From assembly GCF_000371925.1 (NCBI RefSeq), contig NZ_AQVE01000016.1, forward strand, positions 1 through 64,000: a stretch of DNA of 64,000 nucleotides, given 5' to 3'. Under the pieces are notes generated by a model. The model had not been told where the DNA came from, searched no databases, and was given only the letters and a program-made list of their open reading frames with translations. Positions within the stretch are counted from its first letter, which is position 1, and each line of letters starts with the position of its first letter. Both the position numbers and the translations under genes were made by a program. This document shows, piece after piece, positions 46,726-56,607 of this stretch. Source of the DNA: Thiolinea disciformis DSM 14473. GTDB lineage: Bacteria > Pseudomonadota > Gammaproteobacteria > Thiotrichales > Thiotrichaceae.

Positions 46726-48585
46726 TTACTCCTGTCGCCCACGAAGTAATGACTCCGGCTGACGCTGCAAGCTTTCTGCTAAAGTACGCACCGCACGTGA
46801 CATTGCCGTTAATTCGTCAAGCATTTCCGTTAATTGATATTGAGTAGGGGAATTTTTTGCCATCACCCGATCTAAGTGACCCAAAGAACCCTGTAAGCGT
46901 TGCAAGGTTTTATTCAACTCGACACTACTCGCCGAAATATCACGCCCTGTTGGCGCCCAACTATTGGTTAAGGTCTGAATCGACTTTTCAGTAGTAGCGG
47001 ACAATTGACTAAAATTATTCGACATCTGCCCCACATTCCCTGTCAGACTATTCAAAGAACGTGTAAAACTGTTGCTAGCTTGATTCATATCTTTGCTGAA
47101 ATTTGGCAAGGTTTGCGCGTTCACCGTTTGCATCACGCGGCGTGCATCGGCTAACGCGGCTTGCGCCTCCTGCATAGTGGTTTGCGTTTCGACTAATAAG
47201 CTATTTGCATTCTTGACTACCTTTTTGACCTCATCACTGTCCACTAATTGACGAATGCTCGCCGTGGTACGCTGTAAATCTTGCGCCACTTGATTCGCAG
47301 TATTCATTAAATCTTGTAGGCTGGGCTGAGACACGGTGGGAAACACATCATAAAACTGACCACGCGCAATTTTAATATGTTCATCAGGCTCGGAAAAATC
47401 CAAATCAACAAACACTTGTCCTGTTAAGAAATTGCCACTTTGCAATTTGGCACGCATTCCCTTAGCTACCAAGTTTTCCATCAAAGCCGGCGCTAGGTCT
47501 AAACTAATGGATTCTGAGAAACGCTGGGGTTCTACCGAAATCAAGACTGGAATACGCAAATCTTGGGTGCTTTTATCCATCAGTAAGCTGACTTTTTCGA
47601 CCTGACCGACCCGAATCCCTTTATATTCCACAGGCGCTTTTTCCACGAGACCGCGCACGCTATTGTTGAAATACAAGGTGTAATACAAGCGATCTTGATA
47701 ACGTTTAGTACGGCTACTGGCATAAGAAGGAAATAAATCAAACAAAGTGCCTGGAGGACTCACGGTTTTATCGGTTTGATCCGCTGGTGTATCAAACGCA
47801 ATACCGCCAGAAATCAACGTGGTAAGCGATTCCATACGCAATTCCGCACCAGTGGTTCCCATTTTGAAATCAAAGCCACTCACATTCCAGAATAAAGTAC
47901 CCGAATTGATATAACGGTAATAAGGTTCATCAATAAATATCCCTATATCAACCTTATCGCCCTCAGTTTTAAGTTTATAATCAATCACTTCACCTACTTG
48001 TAATTGTTTATAAAAAATCGGTGTCCCAATATCCAGTGATCCCATGGTATCGGTAACAAGCTTATATTCGCGCCCAGCGCGCGCAGGGCGTGTTGGTGGC
48101 GGCCCTTCCAAGGCTTGATAACACGCTAAAGGGTCTTGCGTTGGTGTGCCTGTAGTTTCTTCTTCTTGCGCGGGAATCATCCCCACATAACTACCAGAGA
48201 AAAGTGTGCCCAAACCAGAAATTTCAGTGCCTTTAATCCGTGGGCGAACTACCCAAAATTTAGCACTACATTTCAGGGCATTGCTGATTTCTTTATTGAG
48301 CGCCAACTCGACTAAAGGCTGTAGGTTTTCATCCAAAGTCACCCGCTCAACCTTCCCCACAGTCACCGCTTTATAGCGTACTCGCGTACTACCGGGCTCA
48401 ATATTTTCTGCACTCGGAAAGCGCACCACAATAGTATCACCACGGTTATACCAATAGGTCGCTAGCAGCCATAAACCAATCAACGCCGCTGCCAGCGGAA
48501 TTAACCACACCGGTGAAGGCCAACGTTGACGCTTAACCCGCACCTCAGGCAAGCTAGCCATATCCAGTAAATGATTATTATCCAT
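46726..48585 (-). CDS. pqiB: MCE-domain protein PqiB
   Basis: 619 residues, somewhat longer than E. coli PqiB (about 546). N-terminal membrane helix at about 24-46, then three MlaD/MCE domains (about 50-140, 160-265 and 285-395; for example GSTRVRYKAVTVGKVERVTL and EYKGIRVGQVEKVSLLMDKS) and a long C-terminal coiled coil rich in Asn, Ser and Thr that would form the periplasm-spanning needle. The start overlaps the upstream pqiA half by eight bases. Confidence 0.92.
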   Translation of the reverse strand: MDNNHLLDMASLPEVRVKRQRWPSPVWLIPLAAALIGLWLLATYWYNRGDTIVVRFPSAENIEPGSTRVRYKAVTVGKVERVTLDENLQPLVELALNKEISNALKCSAKFWVVRPRIKGTEISGLGTLFSGSYVGMIPAQEEETTGTPTQDPLACYQALEGPPPTRPARAGREYKLVTDTMGSLDIGTPIFYKQLQVGEVIDYKLKTEGDKVDIGIFIDEPYYRYINSGTLFWNVSGFDFKMGTTGAELRMESLTTLISGGIAFDTPADQTDKTVSPPGTLFDLFPSYASSRTKRYQDRLYYTLYFNNSVRGLVEKAPVEYKGIRVGQVEKVSLLMDKSTQDLRIPVLISVEPQRFSESISLDLAPALMENLVAKGMRAKLQSGNFLTGQVFVDLDFSEPDEHIKIARGQFYDVFPTVSQPSLQDLMNTANQVAQDLQRTTASIRQLVDSDEVKKVVKNANSLLVETQTTMQEAQAALADARRVMQTVNAQTLPNFSKDMNQASNSFTRSLNSLTGNVGQMSNNFSQLSATTEKSIQTLTNSWAPTGRDISASSVELNKTLQRLQGSLGHLDRVMAKNSPTQYQLTEMLDELTAMSRAVRTLAESLQRQPESLLRGRQE

Positions 48586-49225
48586 CGATCACATTCGCAC
48601 CGGGGATAGGCTGCGCTTCCCAAATGAGGCGCTTATCTAAACTATGTGCAGCAAACATGGTTAGAACCACCACCGCTGCAAAAGAAAACGTGCCAATATT
48701 GGCTTGAACCTGCGCAATATTACCGAATTGCACTAAACCGGTAAGCACCGCCACCACAAAGACATCCACCATAGACCAACGTCCAATATATTCGGTAAAA
48801 CGATATAACTTAATACGATCCAAAGGCCGCCACGTTGACTGACGCTGGATAGTGATCAGTAAAAAACCGAGTGCAATCAGCTTTAAAATCGGCACTACAA
48901 TACTCGCGACAAATACTAATAAGGCCAAAGGCCATTGGCCTGCCTCTGCTAAATGAAAAACTCCCCCAATAATCGTATCAGGCTGGCCTTTACCGAGAAA
49001 ATAGACGCTCATCACGGGGAGTAAATTAGCAGGGACGTATAAAATGGCCGCCGCAATCAGCAAAGCCCATGTCACTTCTACACTACGTTTTGAGCCTTGA
49101 TGAATCCCATGCTGGCAGCGGGGGCAATGTAATTTATCGTGTGCCGCAAGCTGAGCGGGGGCTTTGCTTAGGCAACCGCAGATACGGCACAATACGGTAT
49201 TAGACTGATTCATCATTCTTGCCAT
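48578..49225 (-). CDS. pqiA: Paraquat-inducible protein A, second half
   Basis: About 215 residues. An N-terminal zinc-ribbon pair (CRICGCLSKAP and CPRCQHG) followed by four membrane helices with YVPANLLPVMSVYFLGKG and YRFTEYIGRWSMVDVFVVAV, the PqiA core repeated in E. coli PqiA. Here the two halves of PqiA are separate genes. The start may be 49225, 49216 or 49213; all overlap the upstream gene. Confidence 0.85.
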   Translation of the reverse strand: MARMMNQSNTVLCRICGCLSKAPAQLAAHDKLHCPRCQHGIHQGSKRSVEVTWALLIAAAILYVPANLLPVMSVYFLGKGQPDTIIGGVFHLAEAGQWPLALLVFVASIVVPILKLIALGFLLITIQRQSTWRPLDRIKLYRFTEYIGRWSMVDVFVVAVLTGLVQFGNIAQVQANIGTFSFAAVVVLTMFAAHSLDKRLIWEAQPIPGANVIDG

Positions 49226-49862
49226 CACAGCGCTTTAACTGACTCCATACGCTAAAGTCATCTAACGTAGCGCTAGTGACTGCCATGGTTAGAATCAGAA
49301 AAGCAAACGACCATAGTGCAGGGCCTACAATCAAAGTAGCCATTTCGCCCAGTTTGACCACAGACACCAACATGCCCAACATAAAAACCTCAAGCATCCC
49401 CCAAGGTTTTAGCTCATGAATCCAGCGGAATAAAAAAATGGCCGGTTCAGGCGGCCAATGCCTCTGTAAGCTAAGCAAAATCCAAAGCTGAGACAACAAT
49501 TCAAATAAAGGAAAAATCACAATAGTCAACAGCAATAACACGGCTAAAACAGGATAACCCTGCTGCCAAAAGGCCACACCTGCACCAATCAAGGTAATTT
49601 CTTGCATCAAACCGCGCGCTGATAAGCCTAATAGCGGAAAAGCATTGGACAAGATAAACAAAATCAATCCGGTCAAGGTCAAGGCAAGCGCCATTTGCAC
49701 CATATGGGGGCGATTACGATACAAGACGGCTTCACAACGCTGACAAAGCGCTATTTCCCCTACGGCAATCGGGCGGTAATCATGTGCTAAACCACAATCT
49801 GTACAAGTTACATAGCTTGGCGACTGTGTCTGAGCCCTCGTTATTGGTTCTAATTCAGTCAT
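49200..49862 (-). CDS. pqiA: Paraquat-inducible protein A, first half
   Basis: 220 residues from ATG 49862 (a TTG at 49880 adds six). The CTDCGLAH and CQRCEAVLYR zinc ribbon is followed by four membrane helices with ILSNAFPLLGLSARGLMQEI and FRWIHELKPWGMLEVFMLGM. It parallels the next gene domain for domain, so together the two make the standard duplicated PqiA. It overlaps the second half by 14-26 bases depending on that gene's start. Confidence 0.85.
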   Translation of the reverse strand: MTELEPITRAQTQSPSYVTCTDCGLAHDYRPIAVGEIALCQRCEAVLYRNRPHMVQMALALTLTGLILFILSNAFPLLGLSARGLMQEITLIGAGVAFWQQGYPVLAVLLLLTIVIFPLFELLSQLWILLSLQRHWPPEPAIFLFRWIHELKPWGMLEVFMLGMLVSVVKLGEMATLIVGPALWSFAFLILTMAVTSATLDDFSVWSQLKRCDGKNDESV

Positions 49863-49874
49863 ACACGCATCAAA

Positions 49875-49905
49875 CCACAAAAAAAAGGAGAATGCAGCAT
49901 TCTCC
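49875..49905 (-). terminator. Terminator between the barrel-protein gene and pqiA
   Basis: Minus-strand GGAGAATG (49905-49898), loop CTG, CATTCTCC (49894-49887), then an eight-base U run. This ends transcripts of the upstream outer-membrane gene before the pqi operon. Confidence 0.8.
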
Positions 49906-49937
49906 CTTTCTTTATAGCATTAACCTAGAACGTCAAA

Positions 49938-51128
49938 TTAACGTAGGCGATACTTCAAGCCCATGGTCAAACGACGATCGGTGCCGTCATCTGAAGAACC
50001 ATCCTCATTTACTAAGGACGCCGTGGTTTCGAAATTCAATACATTATTAATCTCATAAGAGAAGGTGGAAGCTAATGTATGAATCGTGCCATTAGTATCT
50101 GCTTTACCATTGTGGCGATAATCAATATCCCATGAATTCAACCAATCAATATTATCTGCCAGTTCATAGGACAAACTCATATCATTGGTAGCTGAATACG
50201 AATCATCACCGTCATTAATCTTTGTGCTAAAGGTAGCAACATTCGAAAACTGGGTGCGATTATTGAGTGGCATATGATATTCACCCTGCACTTCTAGCTT
50301 TGGATTAGGATCACCATCAAAAGCCGTAAAGGCATAACCTAAACCCGCACGGACTTTCCAACCAATACGACGTTTGAAGGTATTTTCACGCATTAACACA
50401 TCGCGTACTTTAATCGCCCCTTGCGCACCTAAACCATTCGCTAATGAACCACTATTCCGCAAGGCTTTTTCAATATCACTGACCCAATACATCACATAAT
50501 CATTCGCACCATAACGACGCTTGTAGATATATTCCTTAGCAACAATTTGGGCAATTTCTTGATATACCCCAACAGCAGGCTTAGCATTAATAATGCGGCG
50601 TTTATATAATTCATCCATGACGCGAATGGTATAAGCCATCGGTGTAACGTCTGTTACACGCCCCATACCGGCACCAATTGTCGCGGTGGTCTCCACATTA
50701 TCCGTATCAAAATTATCTAAATTCTCTAGCTTATCGCGTGCTTCAACACGACCGCCGCCATACCAAAACGCACCACTACTACCTGGCACAAAATAAGAAT
50801 CAATATTGCCATCAATCGAAGCTTGATAAGTGCTACTACGCTCGGCATCTTTTGCTGAACCGCGATTGACATTACCAATTATTTCGCCGCCATAACTAAA
50901 ATCACGCGCAGGGGTACTAAAAAGGCGATCATAAAAAGCATTCAAATCTAGGTTATAACTCGATTGACTATCATTGCGCCCTTTGCTCAAATCAAAGGCG
51001 CCAATAACATAAGCTTCTTCCGAATCACTGCTGCCTTGTTTGTAATCAAACAAAGAAACCTCCGCTTGTGCTTGCCCCCAGCCCCATAAAACACTAACCG
51101 CAACAGCGGCTAAAATCTTTTTTTTCAT
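49938..51128 (-). CDS. Outer-membrane beta-barrel protein, DUF481-like
   Basis: 396 residues from ATG 51128, with AAGGAG seven bases upstream; ATGs further out are too close to or before that site. Signal peptide ends at GWGQAQA. The remainder is rich in alternating polar/aromatic strands (YSATNDMSLSYELADNIDWL, HTLASTFSYEINNVLNFETT) and closes with MGLKYRLR, like the salt-inducible YdiY/DUF481 porin-like group. The middle part (about 150-250) is helical and unlike DUF481. Function unknown. Confidence 0.6.
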   Translation of the reverse strand: MKKKILAAVAVSVLWGWGQAQAEVSLFDYKQGSSDSEEAYVIGAFDLSKGRNDSQSSYNLDLNAFYDRLFSTPARDFSYGGEIIGNVNRGSAKDAERSSTYQASIDGNIDSYFVPGSSGAFWYGGGRVEARDKLENLDNFDTDNVETTATIGAGMGRVTDVTPMAYTIRVMDELYKRRIINAKPAVGVYQEIAQIVAKEYIYKRRYGANDYVMYWVSDIEKALRNSGSLANGLGAQGAIKVRDVLMRENTFKRRIGWKVRAGLGYAFTAFDGDPNPKLEVQGEYHMPLNNRTQFSNVATFSTKINDGDDSYSATNDMSLSYELADNIDWLNSWDIDYRHNGKADTNGTIHTLASTFSYEINNVLNFETTASLVNEDGSSDDGTDRRLTMGLKYRLR

Positions 51129-51556
51129 TGTCATGCTCCTTGAACAAATTCTCATTACATTTTTTAATTTTCATAAAAAAATACAGCGCTGCTAAATTCC
51201 ATTGGCTGCAATAGCACTTTGCGCTCAAATTACAAATAATGTTGCGAATTAACAACAATTTTTTTAAGCCGTGGACTTTAACATGCTGAATAGGAATCTG
51301 CGAATACCCCAAGCTTTAACTGGTAATGTTATAAACAAATGTATCAACAAACCCCTATGCCCTTTCGTTAATGTACTCGCCCTCAAATGACATTCACCTG
51401 AATTAATCAAGTGTGTTGCTATAGAATTTTTCCTAATACCCTAATCAATTAAGCGCTCAAATGCATCATAATCATAGGAGTTAAGTACAAACTAGCAAGC
51501 GCATGACTACTAGCGCTATGCTGTGAAGCCTATACCTTTATGAAGACCTGCCTGCT
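51129..51556. other. Divergent intergenic region
   Basis: About 430 AT-rich bases between the barrel gene and the LolD-like gene, with no credible frame. AGCGC and GCGCT (51498-51537 region) form a small inverted repeat near the second gene. Promoters for both sides must be here but are not convincing by eye. Confidence 0.4.
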
Positions 51557-52231
51557 ATGTTGCAACTGATTAAAGTTTCCAAAGCTTTCCCCCAGCCCGA
51601 TGGCCAATTAACGCCGATTTTAGCGGGGATCGATTTCCAGCTTAATGCCGGTCAGTCGGCGGCGCTATTGGGCGCTAGCGGTAGCGGAAAAAGTACCTTG
51701 CTACATTTGATTGCGGGTTTAGATACACCTGATAGTGGCGAGATTGTCGTGCGCGATCAGTCGATTATGACCTTAAGTGAGGCTAAATTAGCGGAACTCA
51801 GACGCCATACCATTAGTTTAGTATTCCAACAATTTTATCTGATTAGCACCTTGAAGGTGGTCGACAATATTCGTTTTCAAGCCCAATTGTCTCAGCGCTA
51901 CGACCCCGCATGGGAAAAACAATTAGTGGACCGTCTAGGTTTGGGGGATCAATTGCAAAAATATCCGCATCAACTGTCTGGAGGCCAACAACAACGTGTA
52001 GCCATTGCCCGCGCCTTACTCCATAAACCGGCTTTAGTCTTAGCTGATGAGCCAACGGGCAATTTAGATGAACACAGCAGCGAACAAGTGATGGCTTTAT
52101 TAAGTGAGCTGGTCAAACAAGCGGGTAGCGCTTTATTGATGGTGACGCACAGTCGTCAAATGGCCAGCTATTTAGACCAAGCCTATTGGCTCAAAGCAGG
52201 TAGTTTACATAGCGAAGTGATCGACACATGA
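51557..52231 (+). CDS. ABC transporter ATPase, LolD/MacB type
   Basis: 224 residues. Walker [21 protein letters not shown]-loop VFQQFYLISTLKVVDNI, signature LSGGQQQRVAIARALL, Walker [14 protein letters not shown] and His switch MVTHS are intact. The ATGA overlap with the permease gene makes a tight operon. This is the second FtsX-type ABC system in the window, distinct from the pair at 41400-44566. Confidence 0.9.
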   Translation: MLQLIKVSKAFPQPDGQLTPILAGIDFQLNAGQSAALLGASGSGKSTLLHLIAGLDTPDSGEIVVRDQSIMTLSEAKLAELRRHTISLVFQQFYLISTLKVVDNIRFQAQLSQRYDPAWEKQLVDRLGLGDQLQKYPHQLSGGQQQRVAIARALLHKPALVLADEPTGNLDEHSSEQVMALLSELVKQAGSALLMVTHSRQMASYLDQAYWLKAGSLHSEVIDT

Positions 52232-54717
52232 AGGGCTTAGGTTTAAGTTTAAAAGCCTTGCTCAGCCATTATTGGTGCTATCCGTGGCAAGCTTTATTTT
52301 TAATCGCGGGGCTCTGTGCCGGAGTCGCACTGTGGTCGGCGGTGCAAATTATTAATGGGCATGCGCGTGCAAGCTACGAGCAAGGCAATCAAGTCTTGGG
52401 TGCGCAAGCCTATTATTGGATTCGCGCCAAAGATGAGACTGGTGTGAGTACCGCCGATTATGCCCAATTACGCCGCCAAGGGTTTCGCGAAGTTTATCCC
52501 GTCGTGCAAGGCGTCCTCCTAAGCGCCAAACAGCAAGCGATTCCTATTATTGCCACCGATCCAATTGCTTTGCCGGTACAGGCTATTCAGACGAATACCT
52601 CAGCCACTGAATTTAATGGCCTCGCTTTTATGCAAGCGCCTTATCAAGCGTGGTTTCCACCGAGTTTAGCGCGTGAACTAGGCGTCCAAGTGAATGAGCG
52701 GCTGCTATTAAAGGATGGGCAAACGATGCCGCCCGCTCTGCTACAAACGCAAACCCAACAAGGTCGCCAAGTTTTATTAGATATTGCGCCCGCTTTAAGC
52801 TTACTCAAACGCGACAAGTTGAGCTATTTGGCAGTCACACAACTCAGTGAGCCTGAGAAAACACGTCTGCAACAAAGCCTACCCGCGCATTTAAGTTTGG
52901 TCGAGAATCGCCAAAGTGTTGATTTAAGCCAACTCACGCAAAGTCTTCACACGCAACTGTCCGCAATGAGCTTACTATCCTTCGCGGTTGGTTTATTCAT
53001 TGTTTTCAATGCTGTGCGTTTCTCACTATGGTATCGACGACCCACCTTACGCACCTTACGCCTCATGGGTGTTAGCGTTTCGACTCTAAGCTTAGCCATT
53101 GCCGTAGAAACCTTAGTGTGGAGTCTTGTTGGCAGTGGCTTAGGTTTAGCATTGGGCTATCTCCTAAGCCAAAGCCTATTACCCACGGTTAGCTCCAGCC
53201 TGCAATCGCTGTATGGCGCCAATTTGGGTAGTGACATTATTTTCCAAACCCGCACACTCCTTTGGGCATGGCTACTGACTTTAGGTGGATTGATACTCGC
53301 GCTGGCTTTACCTTTATGGCAACAATTACGCTTGCCGGTGTTACCTAGCAATACACTTAGCACCCATTGGCGCAGCGACCAACGCACACGTAAACGCTTA
53401 TTGATCGCGGCAAGTGTTTTGGCGCTACTAGCTATTTTTATTTATCCACTGATTCATCAACTCATCCAAGGCTTTATCTTACTCGGTATGGTTTTGCTCG
53501 CGGCTGCTTGGGCATTGCCTGCGTTGCTGGCCAGCAGTCTAAAGCTTTTGGAATATTTACTGCCGCCAGATTCGTTTAAAGCACGCTGGCTCATACGGGA
53601 TGGTTGGGCACAACTACCCGCACTACGCACCGCCATGATGGCCTTATTACTCGCCTTAACCGCTAATCTAGGCGTAGAAATGCTAGTGGGTAGCTTCAGA
53701 ACGGCTTTATCCACGTGGCTTGAGCAACGTATTGCGGCAGATTTCTATGTGCAAGGGAGTAGCCAGTTTAAGCTGCAAACGCTATTAGACGATCCAAACA
53801 CCGCTGATTGGCTGGCCGCTGTTAATGAGCGCACGCAAATCAGTTTACGTTGGCAGGAACACCCGTTATTACTCCGTGGTGTTAATCCAAGCGCACCGGA
53901 TAGTCAGACCATTAGTTTCACCCAAGCTTTACCCGATGCTTTGAAAACATGGCAGGCGGCTGACTCACAACAGCAGTGGGTCTTAGCCAATGAACAATTG
54001 CATTATTTAGCGGGTGTCAAATTAGGGGACTCCCTAGCACTAGAAACACCTCAAGGCCCCGTTGCTTTTCAGGTGATTGGTTTTGTGCATGATTATGGCA
54101 ATCCTTATTATCAACTTTTTCTACCCAACTCCTTGCTAAAGCGCTATTGGCCGCACGCTGAGCCTTGGAATACTTCCCTTTGGTTGAAGGATCAGCGCTT
54201 CGCCGCACAGGCTGAACAAGCACTTTTAAAGGCGGGTGCCAAAGCCGGTGATTGGGTGGAGCAAAAAACCATTAAGAGCCTATCGTTAAGTATTTTTGAT
54301 CGCACGTTTGCGATGACCGCTGCCATGAATAGCCTGACCCTGTGGGTAGCTAGCATTGCTTTACTGGCTGCTTTAATGGCTATTTTACAAGAGCGTTTGC
54401 CGGAATTTGCACAGTGGCGCGCTTTGGGTGTGAATCGCCTAGAACAGTGGTTGGTGATGAGTACGCCTTTATTCATTTGGGCAGGTATCACTTGGCTAGC
54501 CGCCCTACCCTTGGGTGCTTTATTGTCATGGATTCTCATCCATAAGCTCAATGTGATGGCCTTTGGTTGGAGTATGCCTTTATTGTGGAGTATGACGCCA
54601 GCGTGGCACCTCGCCCTATTAACACTAGGTGTAATTTTGTTCACGCTAGTGCTAGTCGCATGGCAACTACGCCGCAAACTGCCACAGGCGCTAGCACAAT
54701 TAGGAGCACAAGCATGA
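52228..54717 (+). CDS. ABC transporter permease, FtsX family, two-unit form
   Basis: 829 residues with an N-terminal helix (about 15-35), FtsX helices at about 245-370, a run at 390-440, and a C-terminal FtsX unit (about 700-820, with LQERLPEFAQWRALGVNRLE). Large periplasmic domains separate them. The stop overlaps the ATG of the AttH-like gene, so ATPase, permease and AttH are made together. Confidence 0.85.
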   Translation: MKGLGLSLKALLSHYWCYPWQALFLIAGLCAGVALWSAVQIINGHARASYEQGNQVLGAQAYYWIRAKDETGVSTADYAQLRRQGFREVYPVVQGVLLSAKQQAIPIIATDPIALPVQAIQTNTSATEFNGLAFMQAPYQAWFPPSLARELGVQVNERLLLKDGQTMPPALLQTQTQQGRQVLLDIAPALSLLKRDKLSYLAVTQLSEPEKTRLQQSLPAHLSLVENRQSVDLSQLTQSLHTQLSAMSLLSFAVGLFIVFNAVRFSLWYRRPTLRTLRLMGVSVSTLSLAIAVETLVWSLVGSGLGLALGYLLSQSLLPTVSSSLQSLYGANLGSDIIFQTRTLLWAWLLTLGGLILALALPLWQQLRLPVLPSNTLSTHWRSDQRTRKRLLIAASVLALLAIFIYPLIHQLIQGFILLGMVLLAAAWALPALLASSLKLLEYLLPPDSFKARWLIRDGWAQLPALRTAMMALLLALTANLGVEMLVGSFRTALSTWLEQRIAADFYVQGSSQFKLQTLLDDPNTADWLAAVNERTQISLRWQEHPLLLRGVNPSAPDSQTISFTQALPDALKTWQAADSQQQWVLANEQLHYLAGVKLGDSLALETPQGPVAFQVIGFVHDYGNPYYQLFLPNSLLKRYWPHAEPWNTSLWLKDQRFAAQAEQALLKAGAKAGDWVEQKTIKSLSLSIFDRTFAMTAAMNSLTLWVASIALLAALMAILQERLPEFAQWRALGVNRLEQWLVMSTPLFIWAGITWLAALPLGALLSWILIHKLNVMAFGWSMPLLWSMTPAWHLALLTLGVILFTLVLVAWQLRRKLPQALAQLGAQA

Positions 54718-55805
54718 GGTCTATTTTATTCGTATTAAGTTTAGTGCTCAGCAGTCTTATTCATGCACAAAGCGTTACTCAAGATGCCTACCAAGTGCTA
54801 CGCCAAGACGCGCAGGGCTATGCCGAGGTCATTCCAAACCGCCGTTTCCAATTCCCTGCTGATCATGCCCCGCACCCCGATTATCGTATTGAATGGTGGT
54901 ATATCACCGCTAATTTAAGCGATCCGGATGGAAATGCTTGGGGCATACAATGGACATTATTCCGCCAAAGCTTATCTCCGACACCTATGGTAGACGGCTG
55001 GGCTAGCAATCAAATGTGGATGGCTCATGCCGCGCTTTCTACACCCAACGGCTATTATCCCGAACAACGTTTTGCGCGTGGTGGCATCGGTCAAGCAGGC
55101 GTAAGCAGTGCACCTTTTACGGCGTGGTTGGACGATTGGCAATGGCAAGGTGATACGACAGAGCCTTTTCCCTCACGCTTACACTTTACGACCGCAGATT
55201 GGAACTTAACGTTTGAATTGCAAAGCGATAAACCGTGGGTGCTACAAGGCGATCAAGGTTACAGTCAAAAGTCGGAAGGCAAACAAGCCAGCTATTATTA
55301 CAGCCAAGCACATATAGCCATCAAAGGTAAAGCAAGTCGTTTAGGAAAAACCATTCCTTTAGAGGGTAAGGCTTGGCTAGATCGTGAATGGAGTTCGCAA
55401 CCACTCGCCTCGCATCAACAGGGCTGGGATTGGTTCTCACTACATTTCAAGGATGGCTACGCGCTAATGGTGTATCAATTGCGCAATACCCACGGCAAAC
55501 ACTGGCTCAGTGGTAGTTGGATTAGCCCTGATGGCAGTAGTCAAACCCTAAAAGCGGATGACATTGTGCTAACACCTCAGCAACGCCAAACGATTGAAGT
55601 GTTACGCTTAGGGCAAAAGACACCCACCAAAATCACCTTACCTTTAGCATGGACGATTGAATTACCGCAGTTACAAAAGCGCTGGCACATTAGCACACCT
55701 TATCCCAATCAATGGATGGCAGCACAATTTCCGTATTGGGAGGGTGTTGTGAGCGTCGATGAAGGCAAATCGGGTATGGGGTATATGGAATTGACCGGCT
55801 ATTAA
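54714..55805 (+). CDS. AttH/CrtC-like lipocalin-type protein
   Basis: 363 residues from ATG 54714, which overlaps the permease stop (ATGA); a much longer frame inside the permease gene is a shadow. Signal peptide ends near SSLIHA. The family signatures are FPADHAPHPDYRIEWWYITA, WGIQWTLFRQ, QMWMAHAALS and GKAWLDREWSSQ. Members include AttH of Agrobacterium (AttEFGH ABC operon) and carotenoid hydratase CrtC; with no carotenoid genes nearby, a periplasmic lipid-binding or lipid-modifying partner of the ABC transporter is more likely. Confidence 0.85.
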   Translation: MRSILFVLSLVLSSLIHAQSVTQDAYQVLRQDAQGYAEVIPNRRFQFPADHAPHPDYRIEWWYITANLSDPDGNAWGIQWTLFRQSLSPTPMVDGWASNQMWMAHAALSTPNGYYPEQRFARGGIGQAGVSSAPFTAWLDDWQWQGDTTEPFPSRLHFTTADWNLTFELQSDKPWVLQGDQGYSQKSEGKQASYYYSQAHIAIKGKASRLGKTIPLEGKAWLDREWSSQPLASHQQGWDWFSLHFKDGYALMVYQLRNTHGKHWLSGSWISPDGSSQTLKADDIVLTPQQRQTIEVLRLGQKTPTKITLPLAWTIELPQLQKRWHISTPYPNQWMAAQFPYWEGVVSVDEGKSGMGYMELTGY

Positions 55806-55860
55806 ACGATTTATTGGGTTTCAATATTGGCGCACTCGGCTAGGCATCACGTTGGCAACC

Positions 55861-56370
55861 ATGCTATATCAGATGCTATTCCACAAACTGTTGAGTCAAA
55901 CGCTTATGAGCCAACTAAGTCCTGCTGAACTAATGACACTACTAGAGAACAACCTTCCAGCGGTAGACCATCGGGGAGAAATTATCGAAGAAATTGGGGA
56001 GTCTCATTTACGCATTCGTCTTCCTGTCACCTCCCAGTATCTGAGCCACGACTTACCCGCTGGCTCAGGCCAAGCGGTACTTTCAGGCCCCATTACCATG
56101 GGATTTGCTGATACCGCTTTATATGCTTGTGTGCATGCCTTCTACGGCGCGTCGATATTTGCCGCTATCGTTTCATTGAATATTTCGTTTTTCAGTGTCG
56201 CAGGCGCTGGTGACCTCGTCGCGGTAGCACGACTCATTCGTAAGGGTAAGACACTGGCATTTGTCGAAGCACAGCTCTACTCGGGTCAATCCACTAAGCC
56301 CTGTGCTCAAGTCACTGCTACCTATGCAGTACGCTACCCTGCCAAACAACTTAGTGTTACACAAGCCTGA
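55861..56370 (+). CDS. PaaI-type hotdog thioesterase
   Basis: Likely hydrolyses acyl-CoA. From ATG 55861 it has 169 residues; ATG 55906 (MSQLSPAELM, 154 residues) fits family length better and the choice is open. The hotdog core has GQAVLSGPITMGFADTALYA with the catalytic Asp, then VSLNISFF and RLIRKGKTLAFVEAQLY. It stands alone, followed at once by an IS3-type remnant. Confidence 0.8.
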   Translation: MLYQMLFHKLLSQTLMSQLSPAELMTLLENNLPAVDHRGEIIEEIGESHLRIRLPVTSQYLSHDLPAGSGQAVLSGPITMGFADTALYACVHAFYGASIFAAIVSLNISFFSVAGAGDLVAVARLIRKGKTLAFVEAQLYSGQSTKPCAQVTATYAVRYPAKQLSVTQA

Positions 56371-56568
56371 TAGGGTGTTCTGGTCTACTAGAAACGGACA
56401 CGTGGTTAAGAGGTGTTTTAGGATCAGTGCTGATGAATACTAGGAGACGCAGATGAAGCCGAAACTTCACTACGACGAGGCCTTTAAGAAAGCAGCCTGT
56501 TAGTCACGGAGCAAGGCGATTGACCGTGGCTCACACTATACCCGTAAACGCTGTGGTATCGTGAACCA
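56371..56568 (+). mobile_element. IS3-family left-end remnant
   Basis: GTGTTCTGGTCTACTAGAAA and the following CGGACAC resemble an IS3-type terminal repeat. An AGGAG precedes ATG 56453, which begins an OrfA-like start (MKPKLHYDEAFKKAAC) that hits TAG at 56501-56503; related sequence ends soon after. No OrfB is present. A truncated, dead insertion. Confidence 0.55.
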
Positions 56569-56607
56569 ATGCATATCGACAATAATCAAAATAGGAAGTA
56601 CGTATCA

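Noticed and set aside
54567-54713. Long N-terminal extension of the AttH-like protein
   Set aside because: It lies entirely within the permease gene in another frame; the ATG at 54714 with a signal peptide is the natural start.
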